64,000 bases of DNA, taken from assembly GCF_025612915.1 (NCBI RefSeq), contig NC_069115.1:4936480-5000479 (forward strand). Reading direction: 5' to 3'. Positions 1 to 11,312 of this stretch are shown here, one piece after another. The stretch is from Magallana angulata. Taxonomy: Eukaryota; Mollusca; Bivalvia; Ostreida; Ostreidae. A model generated the notes under the pieces. That model worked only from the letters and a program-made list of their open reading frames with translations, made no database searches and had not been told where the DNA came from. The translations under genes and the position numbers were made by a program. Numbering within the stretch: position 1 is the stretch's first letter; the number at the start of each line of letters is the position of its first letter.

Positions 1-722
1 ACGTACATGTACTTCTTGGCAAAGTATCGTCATATTAAGAATTGTTTTTGATTTTTAGAAAACACATGTACCAGTATTGCAGGAAAAGAAATATAGTATT
101 CATAGAGACAAATGCTGATTTTTTCAACATATGGAATAAAAATGCATTTTTTGCAAATTCATGACTGCATTCTTAACAATTTTGCTTACTGCTTTCCAGT
201 ACTAGCAGTACTTTGATTTTTAAATGAAATTGTTTTATGTTTGGTTTTGGGGTTGAAGACATTTTTTCTAGCTCTATTTCCGGCTGTGTCATTAGCAGAT
301 GATTTGGGATTACCCAAGTCTTGTTAATGGGAAACCTACGTGGTATAAAACTAATGAGAATTGTGCTGATTTAGGAACAATTGTGGTGATTTAAATACAG
401 TATATTTAAATGCCTGTGCTTAAAAAAATTATCCTTTTCATGTATCATCATTTATTTCAATAAAGTTTCGAGTAAAACTGTTGCTTGTTAGTTTCTGATC
501 ATCTGTTGTATACAAGGAAATAGACGCCCCCGTTTTATCCCCCCCCCCTTTACCCTTGTAGCCAGCGGGCAAATTAATGATTTGGCGAATTCCAATGTCT
601 CATATTATCTTTCTTTATACACAACTGTGTCTTGGCCAATTCAAGATGGGTCGAAACTGTTTGCAAGTGTGGTGGGGCGAAAACTACACGGAGTGAAGAC
701 AACCCTGTATACTGTATATCTA
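1..722. other. 3' flank of the minus-strand gene, no ORF
   Basis: No coding region is supported here. The stretch includes the presumed 3' untranslated region of the minus-strand gene that stops at 723, and a C-rich tract near 540. Nothing else is recognisable. Confidence 0.5.
451..456 (-). promoter_or_regulatory. candidate poly(A) signal of the minus-strand gene
   Basis: The minus strand reads AATAAA here, about 270 bases past the stop codon at 723-725. This is a reasonable 3' UTR length. A plus-strand AATAAA overlaps the same area, so the assignment rests on position only. Confidence 0.35.
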
Positions 723-1470
723 TCACACACTAGCGATTGACTCCTCTTTCACGGTAGCTAAAGCTATCCCGGGGGTCATCGGAGTGGCGCGAACGAAAGA
801 ATTGAGAGTCTTCTGCTTCCGTTTACGTTTGGCACTTTTCTTGAAATGAGCACTTTTCTCTGTAATTTGTGTTTCCCTTCTTTTCAGCACAGAGAGATGA
901 TCCGGAAAATGTAACTCCCTCAGTCTCCGTTTTCGTACCTGCATCATATGTCCCTCCTTCATGACACGGGCTAACTTTGGCTGTACTAGTCTCTGTCGCG
1001 TCAAATCCATTTTTGGAAACATAATTCTCTGCAATTCATCCCCAATATATCGATTCGTTTTTTCTATACACGTTGAACATGCACTCGACCCAAGAATCTC
1101 GCAAAACTCGTTTCCGCTCTCGCACTTGATGGGATTTGTTAGAGACGGGAAGGAACTGATCTGAAGCATGCTGGGATCGCGTTGCAGGTCTTGCATCATG
1201 ACCCGGAATGGGTTAGACTCCCGCGTCTCTGGGCGAGGCATGCCGTAGCCAGGATGGGATTTGGGGGCCGGGGCTTTGAAGAAGTGCTGAATGATCGCCC
1301 GTGAGAACTTGCCGAGACTGTTGTCTCCCAGGCGAGCGTTGACAATGTAATCTCTTTCTCTCTTCTGCTCAAGGTTGAAGTTGGGATCATCGGAATGTCT
1401 AACTAGCGGCCTCGCTCGGAATTCCATTTCCCTGCTCGCTATGTTTTCACGTTTAACGGAATACAAAGTG
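723..1470 (-). CDS. terminal coding exon of an uncharacterised basic protein
   Basis: This is an open frame of 249 codons ending in TGA at 723-725. On the minus strand it is preceded at 1471-1472 by AG, after a long T-rich tract (a strong splice acceptor). The exon starts one base out of frame, and that base completes the AG left by the exon ending at 2618, giving a Ser codon. The protein reads STLYSVKREN at its start. A Cys cluster (CESGNEFC, then CSTC) lies in the middle, and the C-terminal third is very basic (RKRRLR, KKSAKRKRKQK), which suggests nuclear or nucleic-acid contact; that is inference only. I recognise no family. The first in-frame ATG would cut off the N-terminal part, so an internal exon is the better reading. 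The plus-strand ORF inside it is a shadow. Confidence 0.7.
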
Positions 1471-2617
1471 CTAAAATGAAAAAAAAATATCTTAATATTA
1501 AAAAAAATGCAGAATAAACAAAATTAAGTGAACAAAAACTGCAGCATGCGAATTAAAAAACCCATATACATGTAATTCAGTTAATATGTATATGTAAAAC
1601 CTATTAAAAAAACATGGCAACAACAAACAATGCCATACAGAAAGAGTGATCTTAATGTGAAATTACTTTATCAACTGTTTTATTTCCAGTGTTCAATCAT
1701 TTATCATTATGATATCATAAGTACACATACACGGTAATTAAATGTTACTGTAAGTAGCGTTCGATCGTATAGGGAAACATATAAACAGATAAGAAGTGTA
1801 CGTACATGTATCTACATGCAAAATATAATACGGATTTTTAATATAAGAGATAATTCTGATGCCTCAAAGATAAATTAGAAATGCGGAAAGCAAAAGGTTA
1901 TTTTATTTCCCTGTTTGTTTTAAAAATCATAATAAAAAAATCGAAATCAATCACAATAAAGTGTGTTTTGCATAATGGTGGTTGAGAAGCATTCCGAGGA
2001 CATTTTCTCTCCTCTCGTTGAATTTAAATACAGAAAATATTAATTTTTATATGTACAAATGTATTTATGCATTTTGTTTAATGTGGTTTATAAACATTAT
2101 ATATACCAAATGAGTCCCTATCGACATACTTGTGTAGAACACCTCATCAAGATCCCTAACCTTGCCGACCTATTACTGATTTGTCTTATGGCTACTCTTT
2201 ATGTCCATGTGTGCCGATCTCCCCTTATTTACTTTCTGATTTAAATAAAATGTACATTTCAATGAATAATAATATGATTTATATTCATGCGAGTATATTC
2301 TTTTTTTCCCCGCACAATCTTCATTTTCATAGATAAAATTAAACTGATCCCTCTATTTAGTGTCTGGTTCATTCTTTTTAAAGAGGTGTGGTGATGTGAT
2401 GTAACAATAATTGCTAAATATCATCGCTTAAAATTTATTTAAAATTGAAACGTTGCTTAAATCAAAATGAAGCTACAGCATTGTATTCCATTTTTTTGTG
2501 ACGGGTTGATCTAAAATTGATCAATTATTATGAAAAAATGTGATTTTCGGTATCAATGAAATTGTAACTGAACATTGAAAAAATGATTCATATCTGAAAA
2601 TAAAGCAACGAGAATAC
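1471..2617 (-). other. intron of the minus-strand gene
   Basis: This AT-rich stretch lies between a GT donor (minus strand, 2617-2616, after AAGAG) and an AG acceptor at 1472-1471. It holds no supported ORF. The phase match of the two flanking exons supports reading it as an intron. Confidence 0.6.
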
Positions 2618-2844
2618 CTCTTATCCAGAAGGTTAGACTTTGTGGACCGCTTCTCCGCGGCGACGGACGCCGCATCTCTGGGTTCCCAGAGGGGTTCCGA
2701 AGAGAAAACGGAAGTCTTCTTTCCTTGATGCAGACTGTTGCTGGTCTCCTCGCGGAGTAATTTGACGGCGTCTTTCCCGGTGAACAGCGGCAGAGAGACA
2801 GCGGAGGACCGGCGCCGCCGATTTTTTAGGTACTGCTCCAAATT
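2618..2844 (-). CDS. internal coding exon of the same uncharacterised gene
   Basis: This is 227 bases of clearly higher GC than its surroundings. It begins after a pyrimidine-rich run ending in CAG (2847-2845) and ends at AAGAG followed by GTATTC. It encodes 75 residues starting NLEQYLKNRRRRSS and ending STKSNLLDK, plus two bases of a split codon that match the next exon at 1470. It is rich in Arg, Lys and Ser and has no domain I recognise. The N-terminal exons must lie upstream on the minus strand (higher coordinates); I could not identify them between 2848 and 4900. Confidence 0.6.
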
Positions 2845-3665
2845 CTGATTGGTGGGGAAAAAATTGTATGATATTGCGATATAGATTAACCAAAAATTCA
2901 AAGAGATTGTAATGCTCAATTTATATATATAATTATTAGACACATATGCGTACAATTCATACATGCTATGCTGATATAAATTAAAAAAATAAATTTTCAT
3001 ATTGTTTAAAAAATGATAATTATCATATCGATTTCAGCAGTACTTGTTGACAAGTACGTGTATTTTCGTTAAAATTTGTAAACGAATCTACTTGTAAGCA
3101 AAGTTGAATATATTTGAACTATAGAACAGATAATATTGAAATCTTCAGCAAAATCTCACATGGAGGCAAGAACGTGAATATTCAGTGCATTTTGGAAACA
3201 AAGAACAACAGCGTAAAATTATAACTCGCGGTAAAAATAAAAAAAGTTGAAGAAAATATTCTAACACTTACATTTTTTCATTCCAAACTTAAGTAAAATA
3301 ATAGGTAAATTGAGTAAATTACGTAATTATTACCGTGGAACTCATAGTGTTAAGATATCCTCATATTGTTTTTATGTCCGTTTTCAACATTGAACTCTCG
3401 TCTCAGAACAAGTTCTATATGCGACAAACATAGGACAAGAGATTAGTGAAAACGATCTTCTAAGGGATTATGAAAATATACCGGATTTACTCTAATCCGC
3501 TTAGCGCTAGCCACCCTCATTTACACACTTCTGTTTTTTAAGGTATTTGTGTAGATGTTAGGGATTATTTAGTTTATGATTATCGATTTTAAAACACGAC
3601 GGTAATTAGTAAGATTTCGTTTTTAGAAAAGACACTGAATATTGATTTAAAGGCATTTAAATAAC

Positions 3666-3764
<99 letters not shown>

Positions 3765-4995
3765 CTAATGCAGATCCGTCCAAAACTCTTTCATGCACTG
3801 TGCCATGTAAAATTTATAAGAGATTTTGTATCCTAACCCAGCAACCTCAGACTAAACATGAGGCTGTTAGAGACATTTTTTTCGACAGAGATTTGTGTCA
3901 GGAAAAGGGGATTTTAAAGTTGAATTCAGTGTACAGTTCCAGAGAAGTTCCATCGTCAGATAGTATTATCAATTTGAAAGTGCATTGTACATAGGAACAC
4001 TTGCAATTATGTTTAATTTATAACAGCAGTTTTAAAAACAACATGCAAATTATTACTTATTCTAAGATTTTACAATTAAATAGTCTGCGAGTTGTTATTT
4101 TCAGGGCAGTTTCATGACATCACTTTATTGAATATAAATGTAGTCATGGATTTGTACAGATTTTAATGATTTGCTGAAATTTAAGAAAATCTTTCTTTTA
4201 AAAAAAAATAGATTAAAAAATCTTTTTACAGATGACTTATATAATATAAACCAAATTATTTACAAATAAATCTAACTTTGCAAACATAAGCTTGCACTTA
4301 AAAATAGTCATAAAGCTCATTTGAAAGGGGGGGGGTGCCCCTAGCACAGAAATTCTTTGATTTTACTTTACTTACTCGAAAAAATATAAACAGTATAAAT
4401 AAATATTATGAGTGTACATGTATACTAATTAAGCTGTAAAAAAATAATTTAACAATTTTCATAAACATATTGTTTTGTAGTCGGACAACATTTCACATTA
4501 CATTTACGATGTAACTAATTTATCATTTCTTCTTTACCTTTTAATTATGAGACATTGTTAACTTTTTTGATCAGATTACATTTTTACAAAAAGATAATTT
4601 GCTATATGTAACGCAAATAATTAGTAGCATTAAATCTATTATTGTGAAAATAACTTTGTATTTAAATAAAAGCATTAACATACCGGGAATCTTCATTTCA
4701 TTGCCCCACCCCCATCCCCCGCACCACTGATTATATACAGTACTCGCTCGCCCTTCCCGCCCCCAGTCCAATTAATGACCCCTCCTGTATCATCTCATTG
4801 GACCAGTGTATTTTATTCGTGCAGTTTTATGTAGAAATCAAGCTAGTTTAAGGCAGTAGTTTTATCAAAGTAAAGGTAATACAACCAGGAAGATTAAAAG
4901 TAAGGATAGGCATCTTCACTTCCGTCTTAATTGGTGTTTATGGCATGTGCATGACAGCACGTATAAATTAATGACTGGATTGATAAACGTTGAAA
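2845..4995. other. non-coding stretch with a GA microsatellite
   Basis: This is AT-rich DNA between the minus-strand exons and the first receptor. It probably holds the rest of the minus-strand intron and the receptor's 5' flank. Only the GA tract at 3671-3760 and a G-run near 4328 stand out. Confidence 0.5.
3671..3760. repeat. (GA)45 microsatellite
   Basis: An uninterrupted 90-base GA dinucleotide repeat. Long Leu-Ser ORFs on the other strand are an artefact of it. Confidence 0.98.
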
Positions 4996-6135
4996 ATGAA
5001 TGAAATATCAACATTCAGAACCGAGTTCCATACGGAAGGGGAAAATAATGAAACAAAGGTAGATCCGGATACATTGCTTCGAGAACTAAACGACAGAACC
5101 GCACTCCGGTTCCTACCCGTAATAATCTACATGAGTCTGTTGATGCTGGTCGGGATATTCGGGAATCTGATGGTTTTGATTGTGTATCTCAGGAAGAGGT
5201 TAAAATGCTCCTCGGATTACTTCATCCTAAATTTAGCGTTTCTGGATCTGTTGACGTGCTTGATCGGCGTTCCCGTAGAAATCGCGGATCTTCGGGACCC
5301 ATACATGTTCTACGCTCCGGCGGCGTGTAAACTCCTGAGAACGGTGGAGTCCTTCTCCAACATGGGATCCACCCTTACTCTTATGGCTATTGCAATGGAT
5401 AGATACAAACGCATTTGTAAGTTAGGGGAGAGATTTTCAAATCCGAAAGCTAAACGGCTTTGCATTGGCGCCATTTTGATCGGCGCTCTAACGTGCTGGC
5501 CGGCGGGTGTTGTGTTTGGAAAGAAAACGGTGGACGTCGGAATTCCGGGCGCAAATACTGCTGACTGTTCTACTGCAGATGAAATGAGAAACACGATATA
5601 TCCACTGCTGTACTATGGACTTGTCATGTTGTATTTCATTATCTGTGTGATATTTGTTTTGTTTGTGTATGTGAGAATTTCAATTTTCATTCGACGGGGA
5701 AAGTCGAACCAAAAGAAGACGACAAAACCTACAGGGCCACCCTTGAATCTCCACTCAAGTAATGATGGCCACACAGCCCTGTCTAGTGTATCAGGAGAGG
5801 AGGATGTAAATAACCGACAAGTCATTGAGAAAAAGGCCGTTGACATTTCACAAGGCGGAAGATTGGTTAACACCATCAAGGTCACAAGAACCACAACTAT
5901 ATTTGTTGCCGTAACTGCTGCGTTTATTCTAAGTTATCTCCCGTTCCTTGTTGTCATGGTAACGAGAAACATTAAGAAAAACTTTGAGGACATCTTATCG
6001 CCTTCGGCCGAGGTTTTTTACAAGTTTTGTTTAAAGTCTTACTTCATTAACAATGCTATTAATCCCGTCATATACAGCTTTCTGAACAGAAACTTCAGAG
6101 CAGACGTGATCAATATTTTCAAATGCCGCCATTGA
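4996..6135 (+). CDS. intact class A (rhodopsin-like) GPCR, 379 aa, orphan
   Basis: A predicted seven-helix plasma-membrane receptor encoded in one exon. The start is the ATG at 4996: an in-frame TAA lies at 4984 and the TTG at 4990 is not a likely start. The N-terminus carries an NET sequon. Landmarks by residue: GN in TM1 (N57), NLAFLD in TM2 (D83), C111 before TM3 and C191 in extracellular loop 2 (the conserved disulfide pair), DRYKRIC (135-141), TM4 Trp168, a polar third intracellular loop of about 65 residues, TM6 with SYLP (P316), and NPVIY (356-360) followed by a basic helix 8. The usual TM6 CWxP is SYLP here. It is closest to the receptor at 58684 (same LNLAFLDLLTC and KKTVD blocks). 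The family resembles peptide-type receptors in general layout, but the ligand cannot be told. Confidence 0.92.
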   Translation: MNEISTFRTEFHTEGENNETKVDPDTLLRELNDRTALRFLPVIIYMSLLMLVGIFGNLMVLIVYLRKRLKCSSDYFILNLAFLDLLTCLIGVPVEIADLRDPYMFYAPAACKLLRTVESFSNMGSTLTLMAIAMDRYKRICKLGERFSNPKAKRLCIGAILIGALTCWPAGVVFGKKTVDVGIPGANTADCSTADEMRNTIYPLLYYGLVMLYFIICVIFVLFVYVRISIFIRRGKSNQKKTTKPTGPPLNLHSSNDGHTALSSVSGEEDVNNRQVIEKKAVDISQGGRLVNTIKVTRTTTIFVAVTAAFILSYLPFLVVMVTRNIKKNFEDILSPSAEVFYKFCLKSYFINNAINPVIYSFLNRNFRADVINIFKCRH

Positions 6136-6155
6136 AATATACACAAACAAAACGG

Positions 6156-6161
6156 AATAAA
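6156..6161 (+). promoter_or_regulatory. candidate poly(A) signal of the first receptor gene
   Basis: AATAAA lies 21 bases past the stop codon, and a second AATAAA follows near 6209. The second gives a more usual 3' UTR length. Confidence 0.35.
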
Positions 6162-6415
6162 TTATGTTTGCTTAAAGGCATTTTTAAAGATTATTTTACT
6201 AAAATGTGAATAAAATGTCAATGTTAAACTGTTGTGTCTGTAATTGTCTTCACTATTATGGATTCTTCTTGGTTTAAATGTCGACCTGTATGTCGGTCAC
6301 CTATAAAATCGGAATAATTCAAAGTATTAAAAAGGTAAACTTTGAATTTATTTCTAAATGAAAAAGCTTAGTGTTAGATTATATAACTCCTATCTTTTAC
6401 ATGTATACTGTATCT

Positions 6416-6418
<3 letters not shown>

Positions 6419-6476
<58 letters not shown>
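6419..6476. repeat. (GA)n microsatellite at the edge of a receptor fragment
   Basis: 58 bases of GA repeat. Sequence homologous to the 13516 receptor begins about 45 bases downstream, so the tract sits at the 5' edge of the truncated duplicate. Confidence 0.97.
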
Positions 6477-6479
<3 letters not shown>

Positions 6480-6522
6480 GAAAAAGAATTTAGGTAGCAA
6501 ATAAAATACAAATATTGAACCC

Positions 6523-6803
6523 TTACTTCCGGTGTAAAAGTTACTAGGACCTTAACAATATTTGTAGCTATAACTATCGCCTTTATAATCAGTTTTCTTC
6601 CCTTTTTGTTGGTTATGATATTATTAAGCACCATTGAAGACATAGAGAAAGGCATGTCAGAACCAATGATGGTTTTTACCGAATTTTGTGCAAGAACATA
6701 TTTTTGGAATAATGCGATTAACCCTTTAATCTATAGCGCTTTAAATAGAAAATTCCGACATGATGTTAACCAACTGTTTTCAACAGACCAATGTATTAGA
6801 TGA
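6523..6803 (+). pseudogene. 5'-truncated GPCR fragment (TM6-TM7 only), copy D
   Basis: The sequence matches the 3' quarter of the 13516 receptor, starting at the codons for TSGVKV just before TM6. It keeps the SFLP motif, the MSEPMMVF loop and NNAINPLIY, with Trp replacing Leu just before NNAINP. The C-terminus ends early, after RHDVNQLFSTDQCIR. TM1 to TM5 are absent, so it cannot make a receptor. Homology to the 3' flank of copy A continues to about 7880, so it is a remnant of the same segmental duplication and more diverged than copies A, B and C. Confidence 0.9.
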
Positions 6804-7880
6804 TTAATAATGTAGGTTCTTTAGATACCGTCTAATGTTAACCAAGTAAATGAATTGTAGATTACTAAATACGAATTTTACAACATGGAAACGTCAGGAT
6901 CTATGTTTAGCATGTCAGTTTTTCTGATTTATAAATTCCTTAAATTGTATCTTGTTGATTATTTCTTTCTTTTTGGGGTAGAATTTTATCTTTATGTTTT
7001 ATGTAGTAATCCTTGTACATGTATATATGCAGAACCGGAAGTAGCACTTTAAGATTATGTAGCTGTGTGCTACAACTCTAAGAGGATATCAAAATATGAC
7101 ATGGCGTCTTAAGATAACTAATATCAAGACTTACTGTTTTCTACATATGCATCATATGTGCTTTAAGTAAAAAACACCTAACAGATGCAATAAAAAGTCA
7201 ACATTTCACGAAGTGAAAGTTAAATGTATTTTGGTATAAATTCGTAAGTGTTATAACCTCCTTAACCCCTATCACAAATCTGTAAGTATATCTATTAAGG
7301 ACAGAGAATGTGTTGTTAATATATTCGGCAAAATAATAATAATGTGTAAGTCAATAAATTCTAGGTTACGAAATACGATCGAATACGTCATGTACAATTT
7401 TACCGCTGCCACTTACATATCCTATAAATGTTGTGATTATGTGAGGCTCTAAATAGGCTTTTAGTCCAACCGATGACAAAAAATTGTCGGTTGAAATCCA
7501 AATACTTTGCGTGTTGGAAACGTGATAAATTATTGTGTTACTTTCCAAATTTTGAAGTCGTGCCTGGTTTCAAATCAGAACAACCACTGAGAGTGAAATA
7601 TACGACAATATTGGCCAGAGCGTCATTTCCGCCAGCCAAGAATATCACAGGGTCGATAATTGATAACGTGAAGAGAACTGGATGCTTCTGGACATTTTAA
7701 ATCATATATTTATTTCGTTTAGAAGGAGAGCTTAGTATGAAAATAATTATTAGATTTTTAAAGCTACAATATAATTTTTTTACTTATTAATAATTAGAAA
7801 AATCCTATCTTAAGCTTAATGGTGGATCTGATGATTAGTTGGTTGACCACCCAACCTTATTTCATTGCACAATTTGCAAC
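6804..7880 (+). repeat. 3' flank of duplicated receptor unit, copy D
   Basis: Colinear with 14737-15995 (unit A), 24708-25945 and 34262-35485, with many substitutions and indels. It lacks the short inverted-repeat element that all three other copies carry (15045-15294 in A). The ORF at 7473-7700 is not conserved as coding in the other copies. Confidence 0.8.
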
Positions 7881-8166
7881 TTTTAAATGTCCTGCTTTAA
7901 AAACTTTCCCTTAAACGCCTTGATTTTAAGACGTATGTTCTACTGGGCGTTGGTGTGAGCTTAAGATACTTGATACTTAAATAATTCTTAAGCTGTTGAC
8001 AAGTGGCTAAAAAAAGGACGAACATGTATGTATGATTTTTGTATATATTCTATATATTCTAAAAATATGTTTAAAGCTGTAGCAGTGTATAATCTCTCTC
8101 TCTTTCTCTGTTTGTCTCTGTCTGTTTGTCTGTCTGTCTCTCTCTCTCTAGATAGATAGATAGATA

Positions 8167-8658
8167 CAGTAAAACTCGTTTAGTACGAACACGGATATAG
8201 AGAATCTCGGATTTAGCGAAGTTTTTTTAAGTCCCCGGCAAAATTCTTAACAAGTCTTTGCAAAATTTACGGTTACTATGAATTCAGATATAACGAATTT
8301 ACGGATATAGCAAACTGATTTTGAGTCCCGTAGAGGTAAATAATAACGTAATTTGACATTTTTATAGCGAATTTCTTTACAGTTTAAAAAAGTTTGCACT
8401 ACCATTCATCATAATAGTTAGAATGAATTTATTTTTATATAAATCTTCGACTCACAATCTGATTATCAAAGGTATCAAAGTAATGTAATTTTTATTTTAA
8501 GCCTCAATCAGCGAAAGTTATATTTGTGTGGAAAAACATGTGTATAGTGAATTCGCTATAGTTATTATTACGAGTTCGTTATACGGATATAACGAATTAC
8601 GGATATAACGAAGTAAGTCCATTGGTCCCTAAGATTTCGCTATAACCGAGTTTTACTG
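8167..8658. mobile_element. Tigger/pogo-like MITE inserted in a GATA microsatellite
   Basis: The element begins CAGTAAAACTCG and ends with the inverse, CGAGTTTTACTG. It is flanked on both sides by TA, the Tc1/mariner/pogo target duplication. The 492-base body has repeated ATATAACGAA/TTCGTTATA-like motifs typical of Tigger-type short elements and no transposase ORF. It lies inside a (GATA)n tract seen on both sides (8151-8166 and 8659-8711). Confidence 0.75.
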
Positions 8659-8673
8659 TAGATAGATAGATAT

Positions 8674-8710
<37 letters not shown>

Positions 8711-8711
8711 A
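8659..8711. repeat. (GATA)n microsatellite, right part
   Basis: GATA repeats continue the tract interrupted by the MITE. A CT/TGTC-rich stretch precedes the left part from about 8093. Confidence 0.9.
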
Positions 8712-10072
8712 GTCTATAACCCAATAATTTCATGAAGGATGAGCAACAAACAATGGGTATGTCTTAAAGCATAACCGAAAAACGGTATTGACTACCCCGC
8801 GTAGTAATACAAAACATGTGGTACATGAACTATATTTTTTTTAAAATGTTGTATTAAAGTGCAGAAATTGGAAATAATATAAATATACGTAATAAGGAAT
8901 GAATCTCTGACGGGTTTTATTGGATTTGACCACGCCCCGACCAAAATTGTCACCTCACAATACTCAAAAAATGAATCTTTATTCCCTAAATAGGTGACAC
9001 TATGATAATCCAAAACACCTGTCTTTCCGATTTTATATATCTACAGGTTAATTGGTATTACAAATGTGAATCTGCGTTTTTTATCACCAAAGAATTAAAG
9101 TAAATGCTATAATAGTTATAAAAAAATGCGCCAACTCAAGTTACAATGTAGTTTTTAGTATAAGACAGCTGATTTGTACACTTTTTATTAAAAGGAAAAT
9201 CGGTGGTAATATTATCAATAAACGAACAAATAAAAAAAACACCCAAGCTACAGTTACCGTTGTATTAATTTGTTTTCCACTCGTTGTTTGAAATGATACT
9301 TATACAAATAGTAGTTTTGATGGATCTTTAGAAAATGTAATATTGCTCATGAAATATTTAAATTGATGGAGACAGGACTTGTATCTAAACATTGGTATCT
9401 ATTTTTCTTATTCTTAAAAATACACACAGTAAAATAGTTTTGAAATTTTTAGATATAAAAAAGTTAAATCAACGAACTGATAATACTGAAAAACGCTAAT
9501 TTAGCCTGGTGCTAAAGGAAATTTACTTTGTGCAAACTAAGTTAGAAAGAATCGATTTGATTTTTCTATATTTCAGCTTCTGTTTAGGCACTACATTTCC
9601 TTATCACTGCGTGGCGGCCCCTGCGATGATGTACGTAAGCCCCGCACCTTAGATTCACAATAGCCCGTGGAACCCTGAAACTGGTTCCCTAACAAGTTTG
9701 AATGATGTTAGTATAATTATGCTCATATGGGGCGGTTATTTGATGAAACCGGAAGTAGAAGTCTAACGACATTAAAACGCTTAGCTATGACACTTCTTTT
9801 TATTTAAATTTAAATTTAAAGTGTGACGGAAGGAAATACCACGTGTTCTGCAACATAATTGATAAATCATGTCAACATACACGAACATTATGTGAACATG
9901 CAGGAAAAGTTTATGTTCACCTGCAAGAAAATCACATGATCAGGCATACTGTCTTTTATGACATTCTGATTAAGATATGGATGATCTGATTAGCGCTAGA
10001 ATCTTTATTGTGAACTATTGTTTTACAAATGATAAAACAACAGGGTACAAATCCCCATGTATTTTATCTTAA
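8712..10072. other. non-coding stretch
   Basis: AT-rich with no supported ORF, exon or repeat. A short GC-richer patch near 9605-9690 stands out in base composition but gave no convincing exon. Confidence 0.45.
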
Positions 10073-10463
10073 ACGGGACATGGTCACGATTTTGTTCAAT
10101 TATTTTTTTTGATTTCAATGTCTACAACGCTTCAGTAAGTCATTTTTGATAGGCAATCAAAATTTGAGTGTCATTTGTTGAGTTATAAGCGAGTTACAGA
10201 GCTTACAATTCTTCGCTATGTAAACAAAGGGTTCGTCTACATGTTGAATGTTGAAGTGAAATTTCCAGTTTTAGACCTCAAATAAATAGAACTGTTTATT
10301 TATGTAGAGTAGGAGCTTTGTTTAAATGACGAAGAATTGTGAGCCCTGGGTCTTGCTTAAAACTCATAGACTGGCACCCAAATTTCATTTGATCATTAGA
10401 AATGCATCCCTAAATAATAAAAGCAGAAAAATAAAATTTGACCAAAATCATGACCATGCCCCT
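10073..10463. mobile_element. piggyBac-like MITE with TTAA target sites
   Basis: The left end, ACGGGACATGGTCACGATT, pairs as an inverted repeat with the right end (ATCATGACCATGCCCCT), and TTAA lies directly outside both ends (10069-10072 and 10464-10467). A second, inner inverted pair (CAATTCTTCG and CGAAGAATTG) makes the 391-base body foldable. It has no ORF. A TTAA target with no other duplication is typical of piggyBac-type elements. Confidence 0.65.
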
Positions 10464-10811
10464 TTAATGTTTTTTTTTTAAAGAACATCTTGTCAGGATA
10501 ATTCATATAATTATTGCACACTGCATAGTGTTTTTGTTTCAGTTTTAAATATGACTCATATTGGAATTACCTAATTCCTTTATCCAACTATTTGATATAC
10601 ACTAACAATACAATAACTACAAATAATGACATAAAATATTTAGCATTTTATCTGACATGAATTCTTTTTTTCTATAATGAATGTCACATACGGCTGTTTA
10701 TATACTCGTACGCATGTAAAAAAAAAAATAAAACAAAATATTTATATTTATTACATACTTAGTAATAAATACAGGTTTTTTGCACATGTGATACAGATGA
10801 CATCACAAAAT

Positions 10812-10865
10812 CCGTATCGGCCTCCGGGGCTGATACAGGTTATCAGCCCTCCAGGGCTAATACGG
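10812..10865. repeat. imperfect inverted repeat, GC-rich
   Basis: Arms of about 24 bases (CCGTATCGGCCTCCGGGGC against GCCCTCCAGGGCTAATACGG) enclose a short loop. The GGGCTGATACAGG words recur in the larger hairpin at 11191. Confidence 0.7.
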
Positions 10866-11190
10866 ATCCGTATCACACCCCTTGCGGAACTCCTCTGCCT
10901 TTTTTCGCTTTGGCATTTTTGCATGTTTACAGACGAAAAATAAAACATTTTCAGTTACAGTCGACATTTGTAAGTGCAGTTGAAAACTTCAAATGCTAGC
11001 AAATGTTTTAAAGCAGTCAACTTTTAAAACCTGAAGAAATTCCTTTCTGTAGCTTCATGTTTGTTAAAACAAGAAGAACTCATATTTTTATTTAATACAT
11101 GTACTTTCAATTATTCTTTAAATTCAATTTGTTCAAGTTGATGCCTTTTTACATAATTTATTACTAATTATGTAATAAATATAATAATAA

Positions 11191-11312
11191 ATACCCTTTT
11201 TCCATATCACAACCTGTATCAGCCCTCGACCAATATCATCCCTCGGGCCTTCGGCCCTCGGGCTGATATTGGAGTCTTGGGCTGATACAGGATGTGATAT
11301 GGAAAAGGGTAT
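11191..11312. repeat. long near-perfect hairpin (fold-back element)
   Basis: Two arms of about 55-60 bases run from ATACCCTTTTTCCATATCAC to GTGATATGGAAAAGGGTAT. They meet at CCCTCGGGCC-TT-CGGCCCTCGGG. The tip is GC-rich in an AT-rich setting. Likely a fold-back MITE; no target duplication could be fixed. Confidence 0.8.

Noticed and set aside
3589-3798. Minus-strand ORF rich in Leu-Ser repeats
   Set aside because: It is translation of the GA microsatellite. The same holds for ORFs at 6374-6655, 11978-12265 and 56103-56321.
9600-9690. GC-richer patch as a possible exon
   Set aside because: No open frame with splice signals on either strand could be fixed.
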